Below are positions 18,301-27,170 of a stretch of 64,000 nt of DNA, one piece after another (the stretch's first letter is position 1; the number at the start of each line of letters is the position of its first letter). The stretch is from assembly GCF_002591975.1 (NCBI RefSeq), contig NZ_NVQE01000001.1, positions 186,001 to 250,000 of the forward strand. Reading direction: 5' to 3'. The position numbers were made by a program, and so were the translations under genes. This stretch comes from Mycobacterium neglectum. GTDB lineage: Bacteria > Actinomycetota > Actinomycetes > Mycobacteriales > Mycobacteriaceae. The notes below the pieces were generated by a model, which had not been told where the DNA came from, made no database searches, and saw nothing but the letters and a program-made list of their open reading frames with translations.

Positions 18301-19338
18301 TCAGTGGACCGCGGCCCTCACCGCGGTCAGCACCGCGCGGGTGGACTGGCGGCTACCTACGGTGATCCGCACGCCGCCGTCGGCATAGCCGCGGACCTGC
18401 AATCCGGTGTCGTCGAACATCTTCCGCCACTGCCGACCCCATGACGGCAAGTAGACGAAGTTGGCATGCGCGTCGGTGCTGTAGATCCCCATCGCCCTCA
18501 GCCGTGTCCGCAGATAGCGACGTTCAGCCGTGATCATCCGGATACGTTGTTGCAGCTCACTTTCCGCGTCATACGATGCTGCGACGGCCACCAGACCGGT
18601 GATGGCGATGCCGAACGGCAGCTGCATGGACCACAGCCTGCGGGCCAGATCGGGGCCGCAGAAGCCATAGCCGACGCGGAGTCCCGCCAGCCCGTACGCC
18701 TTCGAGAAGGTCCGCACGACGACCACGTTGGGGTGTCGCGCGACGAGCGCCGGGCCGTCGATTCGATGATGCGGCGAGAGGAACTCCGCATACGCCTCAT
18801 CGAGCACCACGACGGTCTGCGGTGGGACGCGTCGAAGGAACCGCTCGATATCGGCAGGCGACTCAACGGTTCCCGTCGGATTATGTGGTCGGCACACCAC
18901 CACAACGCGGGCCTTCGCGGCCGCGTCGGCCATCGCATCGAGATCGTGGTGTCCGTGCGCATCGAGCCCGACGGTGACCGGTTCCAGCCGCGCCATGTGG
19001 GCGAAGATCGGATAGCCGTCGAAGGTCGGCGAAGCCATCACCATCCGGTCGCCCGGATTGGTGACGGCGTTCAGCACCTGCATGATCACACCCGTGGCGC
19101 CAGCTCCGATGACGACCTGCTCGTCGCGCACACCGACGTGGCCTGCGATGAGAGCGCGAAGCCGCTCGGGCAAGAACTCCGGATACCGGTTACCCGAGTC
19201 GATCGCGGAGACCAGCGCGGACCGAACAGCAGGCAATGGCGGAAAGGGATTCTCGTTGAGCGACAGGGCCATCGGGTTCACCGCATCGGGTAGGGCGCCG
19301 ACTGCGGCAACAGTCACCTCACGATTCGGCGTGGACAT
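18301..19338 (-). CDS. PLP-dependent aminotransferase (HisC/Pat family) of the SigL-linked operon
   Basis: A 345-residue fold-type I aminotransferase related to histidinol-phosphate and phenylalanine aminotransferases. It shows LNENPFPP near the N-terminus, PHNPTG with Asn153, Asp180 with Tyr183 (VVLDEAYAEF) and the PLP Lys213 in FSKAYGLAGLRVGYG. Its start ATG shares one base with the ketosynthase stop (TGATG); an in-frame start 18 nt upstream is less likely. Histidine synthesis genes are not near, so it probably serves the biosynthetic operon, aminating a ketone or keto acid made by the enzymes before it (inference). Confidence 0.85.
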   Translation of the reverse strand: MSTPNREVTVAAVGALPDAVNPMALSLNENPFPPLPAVRSALVSAIDSGNRYPEFLPERLRALIAGHVGVRDEQVVIGAGATGVIMQVLNAVTNPGDRMVMASPTFDGYPIFAHMARLEPVTVGLDAHGHHDLDAMADAAAKARVVVVCRPHNPTGTVESPADIERFLRRVPPQTVVVLDEAYAEFLSPHHRIDGPALVARHPNVVVVRTFSKAYGLAGLRVGYGFCGPDLARRLWSMQLPFGIAITGLVAVAASYDAESELQQRIRMITAERRYLRTRLRAMGIYSTDAHANFVYLPSWGRQWRKMFDDTGLQVRGYADGGVRITVGSRQSTRAVLTAVRAAVH

Positions 19339-20348
19339 CAGTCTCGACCGCCCCACCTGACGGCGGCGGCGCCTGCGAAGTCCCCGGCATGGGCGAAAGC
19401 CGACATCAGCACGATGTCGCCCCGCTTCAGTCGACCGTCGGTGACGGCGCGGTCCAGGTTGACAGGAATGCCCGCGGCGAACAGGTTCCCGCAGTCGTCG
19501 AAACTATCGACGTGTCTCGATTTATCAAGTTCGAGCGCCTCGCGCCAGTTCCGCAGAAAGGCCCGATTCGGCTGATTGGTGACAAGGAGGTCAAGATCGG
19601 AGGGCTTCACTCCGATTCGATCGCAGACTACATAGGAGACCTCGGGCACCTGGCGATTACCACGGGCCAGCACCTTGGTGATCTTGCTTTCGGTGAAGCC
19701 GATGCTGGCCTCCCCCGGCCCGGGCTGCCACCATTTGCGAGGGGGATCGACCGCGAGCGTCATATCGCCTGCGAACTCCCCGTAGGTGCGGCATTCGATG
19801 TCGAGGATCGGTGAGGAGTCCGACAGGGTCACCAGTCCGACCGCGGCGCCATCGCCGGGTACCGACGCCTGCGCCTTGGTCCGAACGGTCGGCTGGTCGA
19901 ACGCCTGACCTGCCGCGTTCTGGGCTATCGCGACAAGTGCGGTTCGCCCCTCACCCGACTCGATCAGGTTGCGGGCGACTTTCAGCCCGAGCACGAATGC
20001 CGCGCATCCGCCGTTGTGCAGGTCGAGCACCCAATTCGGTTTCATACCAAGGCGATGCGCCATTCCACCGCCACCGCCGTAGAAGGGCATGTCCGGCATC
20101 TGGGTGTGGGTGATGAGGATATCGGCACCCGCTATGGTGTCGTGGCCGTGGCGTTCGATCAGCCCGGCCGCGGCGCGCTCCACCATATCGATGGCGGTTT
20201 CGTCCTCGGCAACATGGTGACGGAACTTGGGTGCGCGGAACATCACGTTGTCCCGCAGGTCGTCGGACTCGGCGAACTGCGCGTAGTAGGCGGCGCTGAT
20301 CGGTTCGCCCGGTAGATATGTCGACACATCGAGAAGACTGACGCTCAT
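19338..20348 (-). CDS. Ketoacyl-ACP synthase III-like (thiolase fold) enzyme with altered catalytic triad
   Basis: A 336-residue FabH-like protein. The nucleophile is Cys115 in LHNGGCAAFVLGL. The third triad member aligns as Asn288 (DDCGNLFAAGIP). The usual catalytic His of the PHQAN motif is replaced: here it is TNQPNRAF, with Asn258 at the His position. Loss of this His is seen in KASIII-like enzymes that do ester or amide transfer, or non-decarboxylative condensation, rather than classical elongation (family knowledge). It starts 7 nt after the SRPBCC stop with GAGGAA as ribosome-binding site. It is probably the acyl-transfer or condensing step of the operon. Confidence 0.8.
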   Translation of the reverse strand: MSVSLLDVSTYLPGEPISAAYYAQFAESDDLRDNVMFRAPKFRHHVAEDETAIDMVERAAAGLIERHGHDTIAGADILITHTQMPDMPFYGGGGGMAHRLGMKPNWVLDLHNGGCAAFVLGLKVARNLIESGEGRTALVAIAQNAAGQAFDQPTVRTKAQASVPGDGAAVGLVTLSDSSPILDIECRTYGEFAGDMTLAVDPPRKWWQPGPGEASIGFTESKITKVLARGNRQVPEVSYVVCDRIGVKPSDLDLLVTNQPNRAFLRNWREALELDKSRHVDSFDDCGNLFAAGIPVNLDRAVTDGRLKRGDIVLMSAFAHAGDFAGAAAVRWGGRD

Positions 20349-20355
20349 GAGTTCC

Positions 20356-21027
20356 TCACTTCATCCAATCCGGCTTGACGGCAAGGCCGTTGCGATGGCG
20401 GTATTCGGCGATCGCTTTGAGGTTCTTCAGCTCCAGTAGGTGGCCGGGGCCGAACATGTCCCAGAAATCCCCGACCCACACCGGCCGCTTGGGCGGCGCG
20501 GTCTCCGGGTACGGGTTCTTGTCGTAGAACGGATGGTGGCAGTTGGTCCACAGAACCACCGAGCCCGGTTTGTCGAACACCAACTGCGCGTCGACAATTC
20601 GCATCAGATAGATCATCCAGAGGTGCTTGCCCTGATCCCATGCGCAGTGGTAATCGATCGTCCGCGATTCGGGGTTGGCGACAGTACGGGTGTAGATCGG
20701 GCTGCCGGTATCGCCACCGAGTTTGTCGTATGCCACCCACAGCCCCGGTTCCTCCGTCGGCTCGAAGCCGCGCAGGCTGTAGGTCCACTCCTCCAAGCAA
20801 CGGGTATCGGCCAACCATTCGAAGAGCTCATCGGGTGGACATTCAACGTAATCGTTGACGGTGCAGTATTTTCCGAATACCTCATCGTGTGGATACACCG
20901 AACGCATCTGCTCCATGATCATGGGTGTCGCCTTCTCCTTCGGCGAGGTCTCGACGCGGATCACCCCGTCGATCGGATCGGTGGTACCCCGATCGACTGC
21001 GATGTCCTCAAGTGCGGGCAGTGACAT
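20356..21027 (-). CDS. SRPBCC/START-like (polyketide cyclase-dehydrase fold) protein
   Basis: A 223-residue protein whose central part matches the SRPBCC helix-grip ligand-binding fold (VNDYVECPPDELFEWLADTR, then LEEWTYSLRGFEP). It has many aromatic residues and a His-rich WTNCHHPFYDKN stretch that may line the pocket. Homologues act as aromatase/cyclases, hydrolases or lipid carriers; a specific role cannot be assigned. The ATG follows GGAGGAA and overlaps the end of the ThDP gene by 20 nt, which shows tight translational coupling. Context suggests it processes the ThDP enzyme's product. Confidence 0.7.
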   Translation of the reverse strand: MSLPALEDIAVDRGTTDPIDGVIRVETSPKEKATPMIMEQMRSVYPHDEVFGKYCTVNDYVECPPDELFEWLADTRCLEEWTYSLRGFEPTEEPGLWVAYDKLGGDTGSPIYTRTVANPESRTIDYHCAWDQGKHLWMIYLMRIVDAQLVFDKPGSVVLWTNCHHPFYDKNPYPETAPPKRPVWVGDFWDMFGPGHLLELKNLKAIAEYRHRNGLAVKPDWMK

Positions 21028-22738
21028 AAGAGTGTTCCTCCTTCGTGATGGACGGTTTGGTGACAGCACGGGCGTCGTTGCCGAGGAAGGCTGCGAATGG
21101 CGGCACTTCATCTGCGGAGCACTCGATACTGATGACCGACGGCCCGTCGACATCGAGTGCGCCCTCGAGCGCGGCAGGCAGTGCGTCGAGGTCGTAGACA
21201 TCCACCGCCCGCAGCTTCGGGAACATCGCGGCCAGCCCGGCACCCAACCGGCTCGGCCCGAACCGGTTGTAGCTGTATAGGTCGCCGTAGAACTGCTGCT
21301 CGCGTGTCACACACATGGCGTGCGCATGGTTGTCGAACAGCAGGAAGGTGACCGGCAACCGGTACTGCAGTGCCGTGTGAATCTCCATGCCGTGCATGAA
21401 GAATGAGCCGTCACCCGCGATGACAACGGTCCGGCCGACGGAGTCTGTACCGCGGCCGAACGCCACGCCGATGCCGGCGCCGAAGCTGTATCCCATCCCG
21501 CCCATGCCCAGCGCGACGATGAACCGGCCATCGCGGCGGACCGGCAGGTGATGTATCGCTGCGGCGCCGATGTTGCCGGCATCGACGATGACGTCGGACC
21601 CATCGGGCAGCATCCGGTCGAGCACCGTCATCGCATCGCGGTACCGGATCCCCGAACCGCCGTGCCCTGGCGGGCGCAGTTCCGTACGCCGCACCGCGTC
21701 TGGCACGCGGATGCGGGCCGGGCGGCCGTGGCCCGACAGCGCCGAGGTGAGCATCGACAGCGATCCGCGCAAGTCCTCGGTGTGTACGTGGGTGCACGGC
21801 AGGTACGGAGTCTCGGCGCCGATCGAATAGACGCGTGTCGACCGCAGCGCGTCGTCCAGACCTGCACGGGCCGTCACCGAGAGTCGGGTGCCGACCACGA
21901 TGCACAGAGCGCTCTCGGCGATGGCATCCGCGACGCTCGGGTGGCCCATCACACCAGTCACTCCGAGTGCGGATGACGATCCCATCCCTGGCGTTCCTGC
22001 AACGTCTTTGGCGTCGGGAACGCACGCCACGCGCGCCCGCAACAGCGAGCGCAGCTGCTCGAGTTCTGTGCGCGCATCGTCACGAGCCACCTGTTCGCCG
22101 GCGATGATCGTGACTGGCCCGTCGATGCGCCGAAGCGCCCGTGCGATCGGATGCGGGTCGCCGGTGTGCTTGTCGCTCCGATCGATGAAGGCGTCGCCGC
22201 CGTTCACCGCGCGAAGCGCCGCCTGCTGAATGTCCTTGGGCAGCAGCAACACTGCTGGTCCACCGGAGCGGGCTGCGGCGACCGCCTCCGGCAACGCCGT
22301 GATGATGTCTTCCGGTGTCGTCACCCGCTTGCAGTAGACCGACACCGCTGAGAACAACGCCTGACCGTCGAGGGTGCCGTTGCGGCCGCTGGTGTCCTGG
22401 AAAGAACCACGACCGTCAAGGGACGTGGGCGCCTGTCCGATCAGCGCCAGCACGGGAATTCGGCTCGCGAAGGCCTCCCCGAGGCCCGGCACGGTGTTGA
22501 GGCATCCGCCGCCCGATGTCGCAGCCACCACACCGAGCCCGGCTCCACTGCGGCTGTATCCGTCGGCCATTGTCGCAGCGGAAAACTCGTGCTTGGCAAG
22601 CACCGCCGTGATGTCCGCGCGGTAGAACGCCGCATCGTAGAGATCTTCAATGTTGGCGCCATCGACGCCGAATATGTAGTCGACGCCCATCCCGGCGAGA
22701 TACTCGACGATGTGGTCCACAACGCGATGCCTGGCCAT
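21008..22738 (-). CDS. Thiamine-diphosphate-dependent enzyme, acetolactate synthase-like
   Basis: A 576-residue protein with the three-domain layout of the POX/AHAS family. The N-terminal PYR domain has catalytic Glu51 (LAKHEFSAATMADGYSR), the central domain runs from about residue 195 to 340, and the C-terminal PP domain has the ThDP motif from GDG (442-444) to Asn470. Such enzymes decarboxylate 2-oxo acids and either ligate the acyl anion to an acceptor or release an aldehyde. No small regulatory AHAS subunit is near, and sequence around the active site is not that of housekeeping IlvB. It is the first gene of a four-enzyme operon and has a SigL-type promoter upstream. Confidence 0.8.
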   Translation of the reverse strand: MARHRVVDHIVEYLAGMGVDYIFGVDGANIEDLYDAAFYRADITAVLAKHEFSAATMADGYSRSGAGLGVVAATSGGGCLNTVPGLGEAFASRIPVLALIGQAPTSLDGRGSFQDTSGRNGTLDGQALFSAVSVYCKRVTTPEDIITALPEAVAAARSGGPAVLLLPKDIQQAALRAVNGGDAFIDRSDKHTGDPHPIARALRRIDGPVTIIAGEQVARDDARTELEQLRSLLRARVACVPDAKDVAGTPGMGSSSALGVTGVMGHPSVADAIAESALCIVVGTRLSVTARAGLDDALRSTRVYSIGAETPYLPCTHVHTEDLRGSLSMLTSALSGHGRPARIRVPDAVRRTELRPPGHGGSGIRYRDAMTVLDRMLPDGSDVIVDAGNIGAAAIHHLPVRRDGRFIVALGMGGMGYSFGAGIGVAFGRGTDSVGRTVVIAGDGSFFMHGMEIHTALQYRLPVTFLLFDNHAHAMCVTREQQFYGDLYSYNRFGPSRLGAGLAAMFPKLRAVDVYDLDALPAALEGALDVDGPSVISIECSADEVPPFAAFLGNDARAVTKPSITKEEHSYVTART

Positions 22739-22779
22739 ATGTCACCTGTCCCCTATGCTCGTCGAGCGGCTTCATAGAG

Positions 22780-22807
22780 GACACGAGTGGCTAGTGGATT
22801 CGGTTCA
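22780..22807 (-). promoter_or_regulatory. SigL-type promoter of the ThDP/ketosynthase operon
   Basis: On the minus strand TGAACC (22807-22802) is followed by exactly 16 nt and CGTGTC (22785-22780). This fits the pattern reported for M. tuberculosis SigL (TGAACC at -35, CGTG-type -10, 16-17 nt spacer). It lies in the 83-nt gap between rslA and the ThDP gene, giving a leader of about 35 nt. Confidence 0.7.
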
Positions 22808-22821
22808 CCCGGTGGCTCGAA

Positions 22822-23556
22822 TCACAGTTGCTTTTCGAGCAGCACCTGGCCCGAATCAGACGAAACCAGTTGCACAGCAGCGATTTCCTCCACCGGGAGG
22901 GGGGTGTTCGCGCTGGGCAATGCCGTCGCACCGGACAGTCCGAGCCACGTCGCAACCTGGCTCTGACTTCCGTCACGGCCGACGATGACCATGCCGAGGT
23001 TCTGCGGCGGCGCATCGCGTCGCCCCCAATCGCCGTACGTGCACGCCATGTCGATTCGGGTACCCCAGCCGTAACCCGTCATGCTGATGGTCGCGTTGAT
23101 CGGCGTCTCGGACACCTTCGTCATTTCCATCGCGGATCCGGCGGCCTGCTCCGTGCCGGTCTGCAGCCCGAGACTGCCCGGGCGAATCGCGATCACCAAT
23201 CCGATCGCCAGCACGGCCGCCGCGGCGGCGAGCGCGGCGGTGGTCACCCACCGGGAGCGCCTGCGACTCGCGTTGACGCGGTGCAGAAGCGAATCCAGCA
23301 TCTGGGGTCGCAGCTGCGGCTCAAGGGAGTTGCCGTCGAGCGATGCGACATCGGCGGAGTCGAGTTTGGCTAGCAAGGGCGGGATTTCACCCAACTCCTC
23401 GACGGCGGCACGGCACCGCGAGCACGTCTGCAGGTGCGCTTCGTATTCGCGGAGATCGTCTGCGGACAAGGAGCCAAGGACGTACGCGGCGTCCCACGTC
23501 GCATAGCGATCGTCGTCCACGTCGTCACCCCCTCTGGGTAGCCCGAACAGAGTCAT
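22822..23556 (-). CDS. rslA: Anti-sigma factor RslA (zinc-binding, membrane-anchored)
   Basis: A 244-residue anti-sigma factor. The N-terminal ZAS domain has His41-x3-Cys45-x2-Cys48 (HLQTCSRC), one transmembrane helix lies near residues 102-123, and an extracytoplasmic C-terminal domain follows. In M. tuberculosis RslA holds SigL and releases it when the zinc site is oxidised. Its ATG overlaps the sigL stop by 4 nt, so the pair is coupled. Gene order with map, adk and secY confirms identity. Confidence 0.9.
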   Translation of the reverse strand: MTLFGLPRGGDDVDDDRYATWDAAYVLGSLSADDLREYEAHLQTCSRCRAAVEELGEIPPLLAKLDSADVASLDGNSLEPQLRPQMLDSLLHRVNASRRRSRWVTTAALAAAAAVLAIGLVIAIRPGSLGLQTGTEQAAGSAMEMTKVSETPINATISMTGYGWGTRIDMACTYGDWGRRDAPPQNLGMVIVGRDGSQSQVATWLGLSGATALPSANTPLPVEEIAAVQLVSSDSGQVLLEKQL

Positions 23557-24077
23557 CTCCTCACCCCCATCTCCTGCAGCGTGAGTCGCAGGGCCCGCAT
23601 CCCGTAGTGCATTCGCGACTTCACGGTGCCCTCGGCGATCTCCAGGTCGTCGGCGATCTGCGCGGTGGTGGCGCCTTGGTAATACGCGCGGGTGATGACA
23701 GCCCGGTGGTCGTCGGACAGCTGGGCCATGGCCTCGATCAACAACATGCGGTCCAACGCCGTCTCCACCTCGTCGGGCCCCGCGCGGTCCGCCGCCTGTT
23801 CGATGTCGGGCGTGCCCGATTCGCTGCGGAACCTTGCGCTTCGTCTCTCGTCGATGACGAGGTTACGCGCCACGGTGAACAGCCAGGCCCGCGCCGATCT
23901 CTCTTTGTCATCGGTCACCTCGGGGTGGCGCCACGCACGCAGTAGCGTCTCCTGCACGACATCCTCCGCCCGAGCCGTATCCCCGGTGAGCCGCACGGCG
24001 TAGCGCCAAAGAGCTGCGGCGTGCTCCTGATAGAGCACCCGCATGACCTGGCCTTCGGCGGTCTCCGGGTCGTCCAA
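23553..24077 (-). CDS. sigL: ECF sigma factor SigL
   Basis: A 174-residue ECF sigma factor. Region 2 includes YAVRLTGDTARAEDVVQETLLRAWRH and region 4 includes LSDDHRAVITRAYYQGATTAQIA with the helix at EGTVKSRMHYGMRAL. The start is a TTG, supported by GGAGG 7 nt upstream. In M. tuberculosis SigL controls polyketide synthase and envelope or secreted-protein genes and its own operon. The gene is preceded by a SigL-type promoter, so autoregulation is likely. Confidence 0.92.
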   Translation of the reverse strand: MDDPETAEGQVMRVLYQEHAAALWRYAVRLTGDTARAEDVVQETLLRAWRHPEVTDDKERSARAWLFTVARNLVIDERRSARFRSESGTPDIEQAADRAGPDEVETALDRMLLIEAMAQLSDDHRAVITRAYYQGATTAQIADDLEIAEGTVKSRMHYGMRALRLTLQEMGVRR

Positions 24078-24095
24078 ATTTCAACCTCCGTTGTT

Positions 24096-24123
24096 AATAC
24101 GAGGTTGCCGGTCATCTGGTTCA
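24096..24123 (-). promoter_or_regulatory. SigL autoregulatory promoter
   Basis: Minus-strand TGAACC (24123-24118), a 16-nt spacer and CGTATT (24101-24096) lie just upstream of the sigL ribosome-binding site. The -35 and the spacer length are identical to those in front of the ThDP operon. Confidence 0.7.
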
Positions 24124-24214
24124 GTATCGGCGTATTGCCATACACCGCCCAGTGTGGACTTGATGCACACAATCAGGGTCACAACCGTGCGGGTAACCCA
24201 CGTTCGCGCGGAAA

Positions 24215-25012
24215 CTAGAGAGACGTGAGAATCCGCGGTCCGTCATCGGTCACGGCCACGGTGTGCTCCCAATGCGCGGCCCGGGAGCCGTCGGCGGTGA
24301 CGACGGTCCATTGGTCTTCGAGGACAACCGTCTTCGTGGTGCCCAGAGTGAGCATCGGTTCGATGGCCAAAACGGATCCGGGCGCCAGGTGCGGACCGCG
24401 GCCGGGGGCTCCCTCATTGGGTAGAAACGGGTCCATGTGCATCTGTCTGCCGATGCCGTGGCCTCCGTAGCCGGCGACGATCCCGAACTTGCGATCGTGC
24501 TTGGCCTCGGCTGCACGGGTTCCGACCTCGATGGCGTGTGACACGTCGGAGAGCCGGTTGCCGGGCACCATCGCGGCGATGCCGGCCGCCATGGCCTCCC
24601 GGGTGGCCGCGGACAGCGCTTCGTCGACGGGGATAAGCGCACCGATACCGAAGGTGATCGCCGAGTCGCCGTGCCATCCGTCGAGGATGGCGCCGCAGTC
24701 GATGGACACCAGATCACCCGACGCCAGTGTTTCGGATGCAGTGGGAATGCCGTGCACCACACGGTCATTGACCGACGAGCAGATGCTGGCCGGGAAGCCG
24801 TGGTAGCCGAGGAACGACGGGATACCGCCACCGTCGCGGATCACGGATTCGGCGATCTCGTCCAGCTCGAGCGTCGATACGCCCGGGGCGGCGGCGTTGC
24901 GCACAGCCAGCAGCGCGGACGCAACCAGTGCGCCAGCGGCGGCCATGGCATCAAGTTCAGCGGGGGTCCGCTGCGGGACGACCCGACGGCTTCGTAGCCC
25001 TGGCAGACCCAT
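24215..25012 (-). CDS. map: Methionine aminopeptidase, type I
   Basis: A 265-residue enzyme that removes the initiator Met from new proteins. The five metal ligands of the pita-bread fold can be placed: two Asp in [21 protein letters not shown], His in [11 protein letters not shown], Glu in LAIEPMLT and Glu in EHTVAVT. There is no N-terminal zinc-finger extension. It follows adk by 3 nt, the conserved secY-adk-map order. Confidence 0.95.
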   Translation of the reverse strand: MGLPGLRSRRVVPQRTPAELDAMAAAGALVASALLAVRNAAAPGVSTLELDEIAESVIRDGGGIPSFLGYHGFPASICSSVNDRVVHGIPTASETLASGDLVSIDCGAILDGWHGDSAITFGIGALIPVDEALSAATREAMAAGIAAMVPGNRLSDVSHAIEVGTRAAEAKHDRKFGIVAGYGGHGIGRQMHMDPFLPNEGAPGRGPHLAPGSVLAIEPMLTLGTTKTVVLEDQWTVVTADGSRAAHWEHTVAVTDDGPRILTSL

Positions 25013-25015
25013 GGC

Positions 25016-25564
25016 TTACTTTCCGAGCGCTCGTAACGCCCGGGCGAAGACCTCGTCCAGCGCGCCGACCGCATCGACGGTCTGCAGATTGTTGTGCGAG
25101 TAGTACTCCAGCAACGGCTCGGTCTCGTCGCGGTACACCTGCATACGGTTGCGGATCACGTCTTCGGTGTCGTCGGCGCGGCCGCGGGCCGACAGGCGCG
25201 TGAACAGCTCGTCCTCGGAGACAGCGAACTCCAGAACGGCATCGAGCTTGGTGTTGTGGTTCTTCAGCATCTCGTCGAGTGCCTTGGCCTGCTCGACCGA
25301 GCGCGGGTAGCCGTCGAGGATGAACCCCGCAGCCGCGTCCTCGTGTTCGATCCGGTCCTCGACCAGCGCATTCGTGAGGGTGCTCGGCACCAGGTCGCCG
25401 GCATCGAGGTAACGCTTGGCCTCGATCCCCAGTTCGGTGCCTTCGTTGATGTTCTTGCGGAACAGGTCCCCGGTCGAGATCTGCGGGATGCCGAGCTTCT
25501 CGGAGAGCTTCTGCGCCTGGGTTCCTTTGCCCGCCCCGGGCGGTCCGAGTAGAACGACTCTCAC
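25016..25564 (-). CDS. adk: Adenylate kinase
   Basis: A 182-residue kinase balancing AMP, ADP and ATP. The P-loop is [10 protein letters not shown] near the N-terminus, and the AMP site has [15 protein letters not shown]. The lid is short, as in the zinc-free mycobacterial form (181 residues in M. tuberculosis). The GTG start overlaps the secY stop (GTGA). Confidence 0.95.
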   Translation of the reverse strand: MRVVLLGPPGAGKGTQAQKLSEKLGIPQISTGDLFRKNINEGTELGIEAKRYLDAGDLVPSTLTNALVEDRIEHEDAAAGFILDGYPRSVEQAKALDEMLKNHNTKLDAVLEFAVSEDELFTRLSARGRADDTEDVIRNRMQVYRDETEPLLEYYSHNNLQTVDAVGALDEVFARALRALGK

Positions 25565-26898
25565 TTGAGGAACCCTTCGTAGTTTCTTTGCATCAGCTGG
25601 CTCTCGATCTGCTTGACGGTATCCAAACCGACACCGACCATGATCAGAACCGCAGTACCGCCGAAGGGCAGATTCTGTACCGAGCCGGTGTTGCCGATCT
25701 GCAGGAACAAGTTGGGCAACACAGCGATGACACCCAGATAGATCGAGCCCGGCAGGGTGATCCGGTTGAGCACGTATCGCAGATAGTCAGCGGTCGGCGC
25801 GCCTGGGCGGATACCGGGGATGAACCCGCCGAACTTCTTCATCTCGTCGGCACGTTCTTCGGGGTTGAACGTGATCGACACATAGAAGTAGGTGAAGAAG
25901 ATGATCAGTCCGAAGTAGACCGCGATATAGGCCGGATCAGCCGGGTTCGTGAGGTATTCGGCAATGAACCTGGAGAAGCCGCTGTTGGCCGCATTCGGGT
26001 CACCGCTCGTGATGAGCTGGGTGATCAGGTGCGGGATGTAGATCAGCGACGACGCGAAGATGACCGGGATGACGCCTGCCTGGTTGACCTTCAGCGGCAG
26101 GTACGTCGACGTTCCGCCGTACATTCGCCTGCCGACCATGCGTTTGGCGTACTGGACCGGGATGCGTCGCTGTCCCTGCTCCACGAACACCACGCCGACG
26201 ACGATGCCCAGGGTCGCCAGGCAGACCATGGCGAACACGAGGCCGCCACGGCTGTCCAGGATGGACTTGCCCTCGCCCGGCATCGCCGACGCGATGCTGG
26301 CGAAGATCATCAGCGACATACCGTTGCCGATACCGCGCTCGGTGACCAGCTCGCCCATCCACATCACCAGCGCGGCGCCTGCGGTCATGACCAGCACCAT
26401 GACCACGAGGGTGAAGATGTTCAGGCCCTCGCTCTGGCCCTCGATGATGTCCAGGGTGCAGCCCTGCAGCAGACCGCCGTTGGCGGCCAGCGCAACGATG
26501 CTCGTGGATTGCAGCAGAGCCAGCGCGATCGACAGATAACGCGTGTACTGCGTCATCTTCGTCTGGCCGGCCTGGCCTTCTTTGCGTAGCTGCTCGAAAC
26601 GTGGGATGACGACCGTCAGCAACTGGACGATGATGCTGGCGGTGATGTACGGCATGATGCCGACCGCGAACACCGAGAGCTGCAGCAGCGCGCCGCCGGA
26701 GAACAGGTTGATCAACGAGTAGACCTGCCCGGAGGCGCCGCCGCTGACCTCCGCGATGCACTGCTGGACATTCGGGTAGTTGACGCCGGGCGACGGAATC
26801 GAGGCGCCCACCCGGTACAGAATGACGATGCCGAGGGTGAAAAGGATTTTTCGCCTCAGGTCGACTGTCCGCAGTGACGAGATGAAAGCCGAAAGCAC
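25561..26898 (-). CDS. secY: Preprotein translocase subunit SecY
   Basis: A 445-residue polytopic protein forming the Sec channel. Typical stretches are the first helix with [10 protein letters not shown], the plug-region [19 protein letters not shown] (19 residues) and the cytosolic loops [12 protein letters not shown] and [11 protein letters not shown]. About ten hydrophobic helices can be picked out. It has a GTG start with AGGAGGA before it. In this lineage secY is detached from rplO; about 8 kb of other genes lies between. Confidence 0.95.
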   Translation of the reverse strand: MLSAFISSLRTVDLRRKILFTLGIVILYRVGASIPSPGVNYPNVQQCIAEVSGGASGQVYSLINLFSGGALLQLSVFAVGIMPYITASIIVQLLTVVIPRFEQLRKEGQAGQTKMTQYTRYLSIALALLQSTSIVALAANGGLLQGCTLDIIEGQSEGLNIFTLVVMVLVMTAGAALVMWMGELVTERGIGNGMSLMIFASIASAMPGEGKSILDSRGGLVFAMVCLATLGIVVGVVFVEQGQRRIPVQYAKRMVGRRMYGGTSTYLPLKVNQAGVIPVIFASSLIYIPHLITQLITSGDPNAANSGFSRFIAEYLTNPADPAYIAVYFGLIIFFTYFYVSITFNPEERADEMKKFGGFIPGIRPGAPTADYLRYVLNRITLPGSIYLGVIAVLPNLFLQIGNTGSVQNLPFGGTAVLIMVGVGLDTVKQIESQLMQRNYEGFLK

Positions 26899-26944
26899 TC
26901 TTCCTCCTGCGCAGCCGACCTGTGACTAGCGGCATGCAAATGTG

Positions 26945-26959
26945 GCTGGTCTGACCAGC
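26945..26959. promoter_or_regulatory. Short dyad in the secY / methyltransferase divergent gap
   Basis: GCTGGTC and GACCAGC form a perfect 7-bp-arm palindrome around one T, 47 nt upstream of secY in a 272-nt divergent gap. On the other side of the gap TATCGT (27126-27131) is a candidate -10 for the methyltransferase genes. The function of the dyad is unknown. Confidence 0.3.
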
Positions 26960-27170
26960 GGGTTCTGGTTAAGTCGGGTGTGTATCCCCGTCAGGCGCGC
27001 AGCCTGCGAAGTCACGCGTCAAACAGTCTACGAGACTAACAGTTGCAGCTCCTTTGCCCTGCATCACGCTGCCAGGATCGGGGCTCACAGTCCCTTCTCA
27101 GCTCGGGAACATACCGTGGGCCTCATATCGTTATATCCACTAAGTAAATGACTTGATTGAGGGGCTATTG

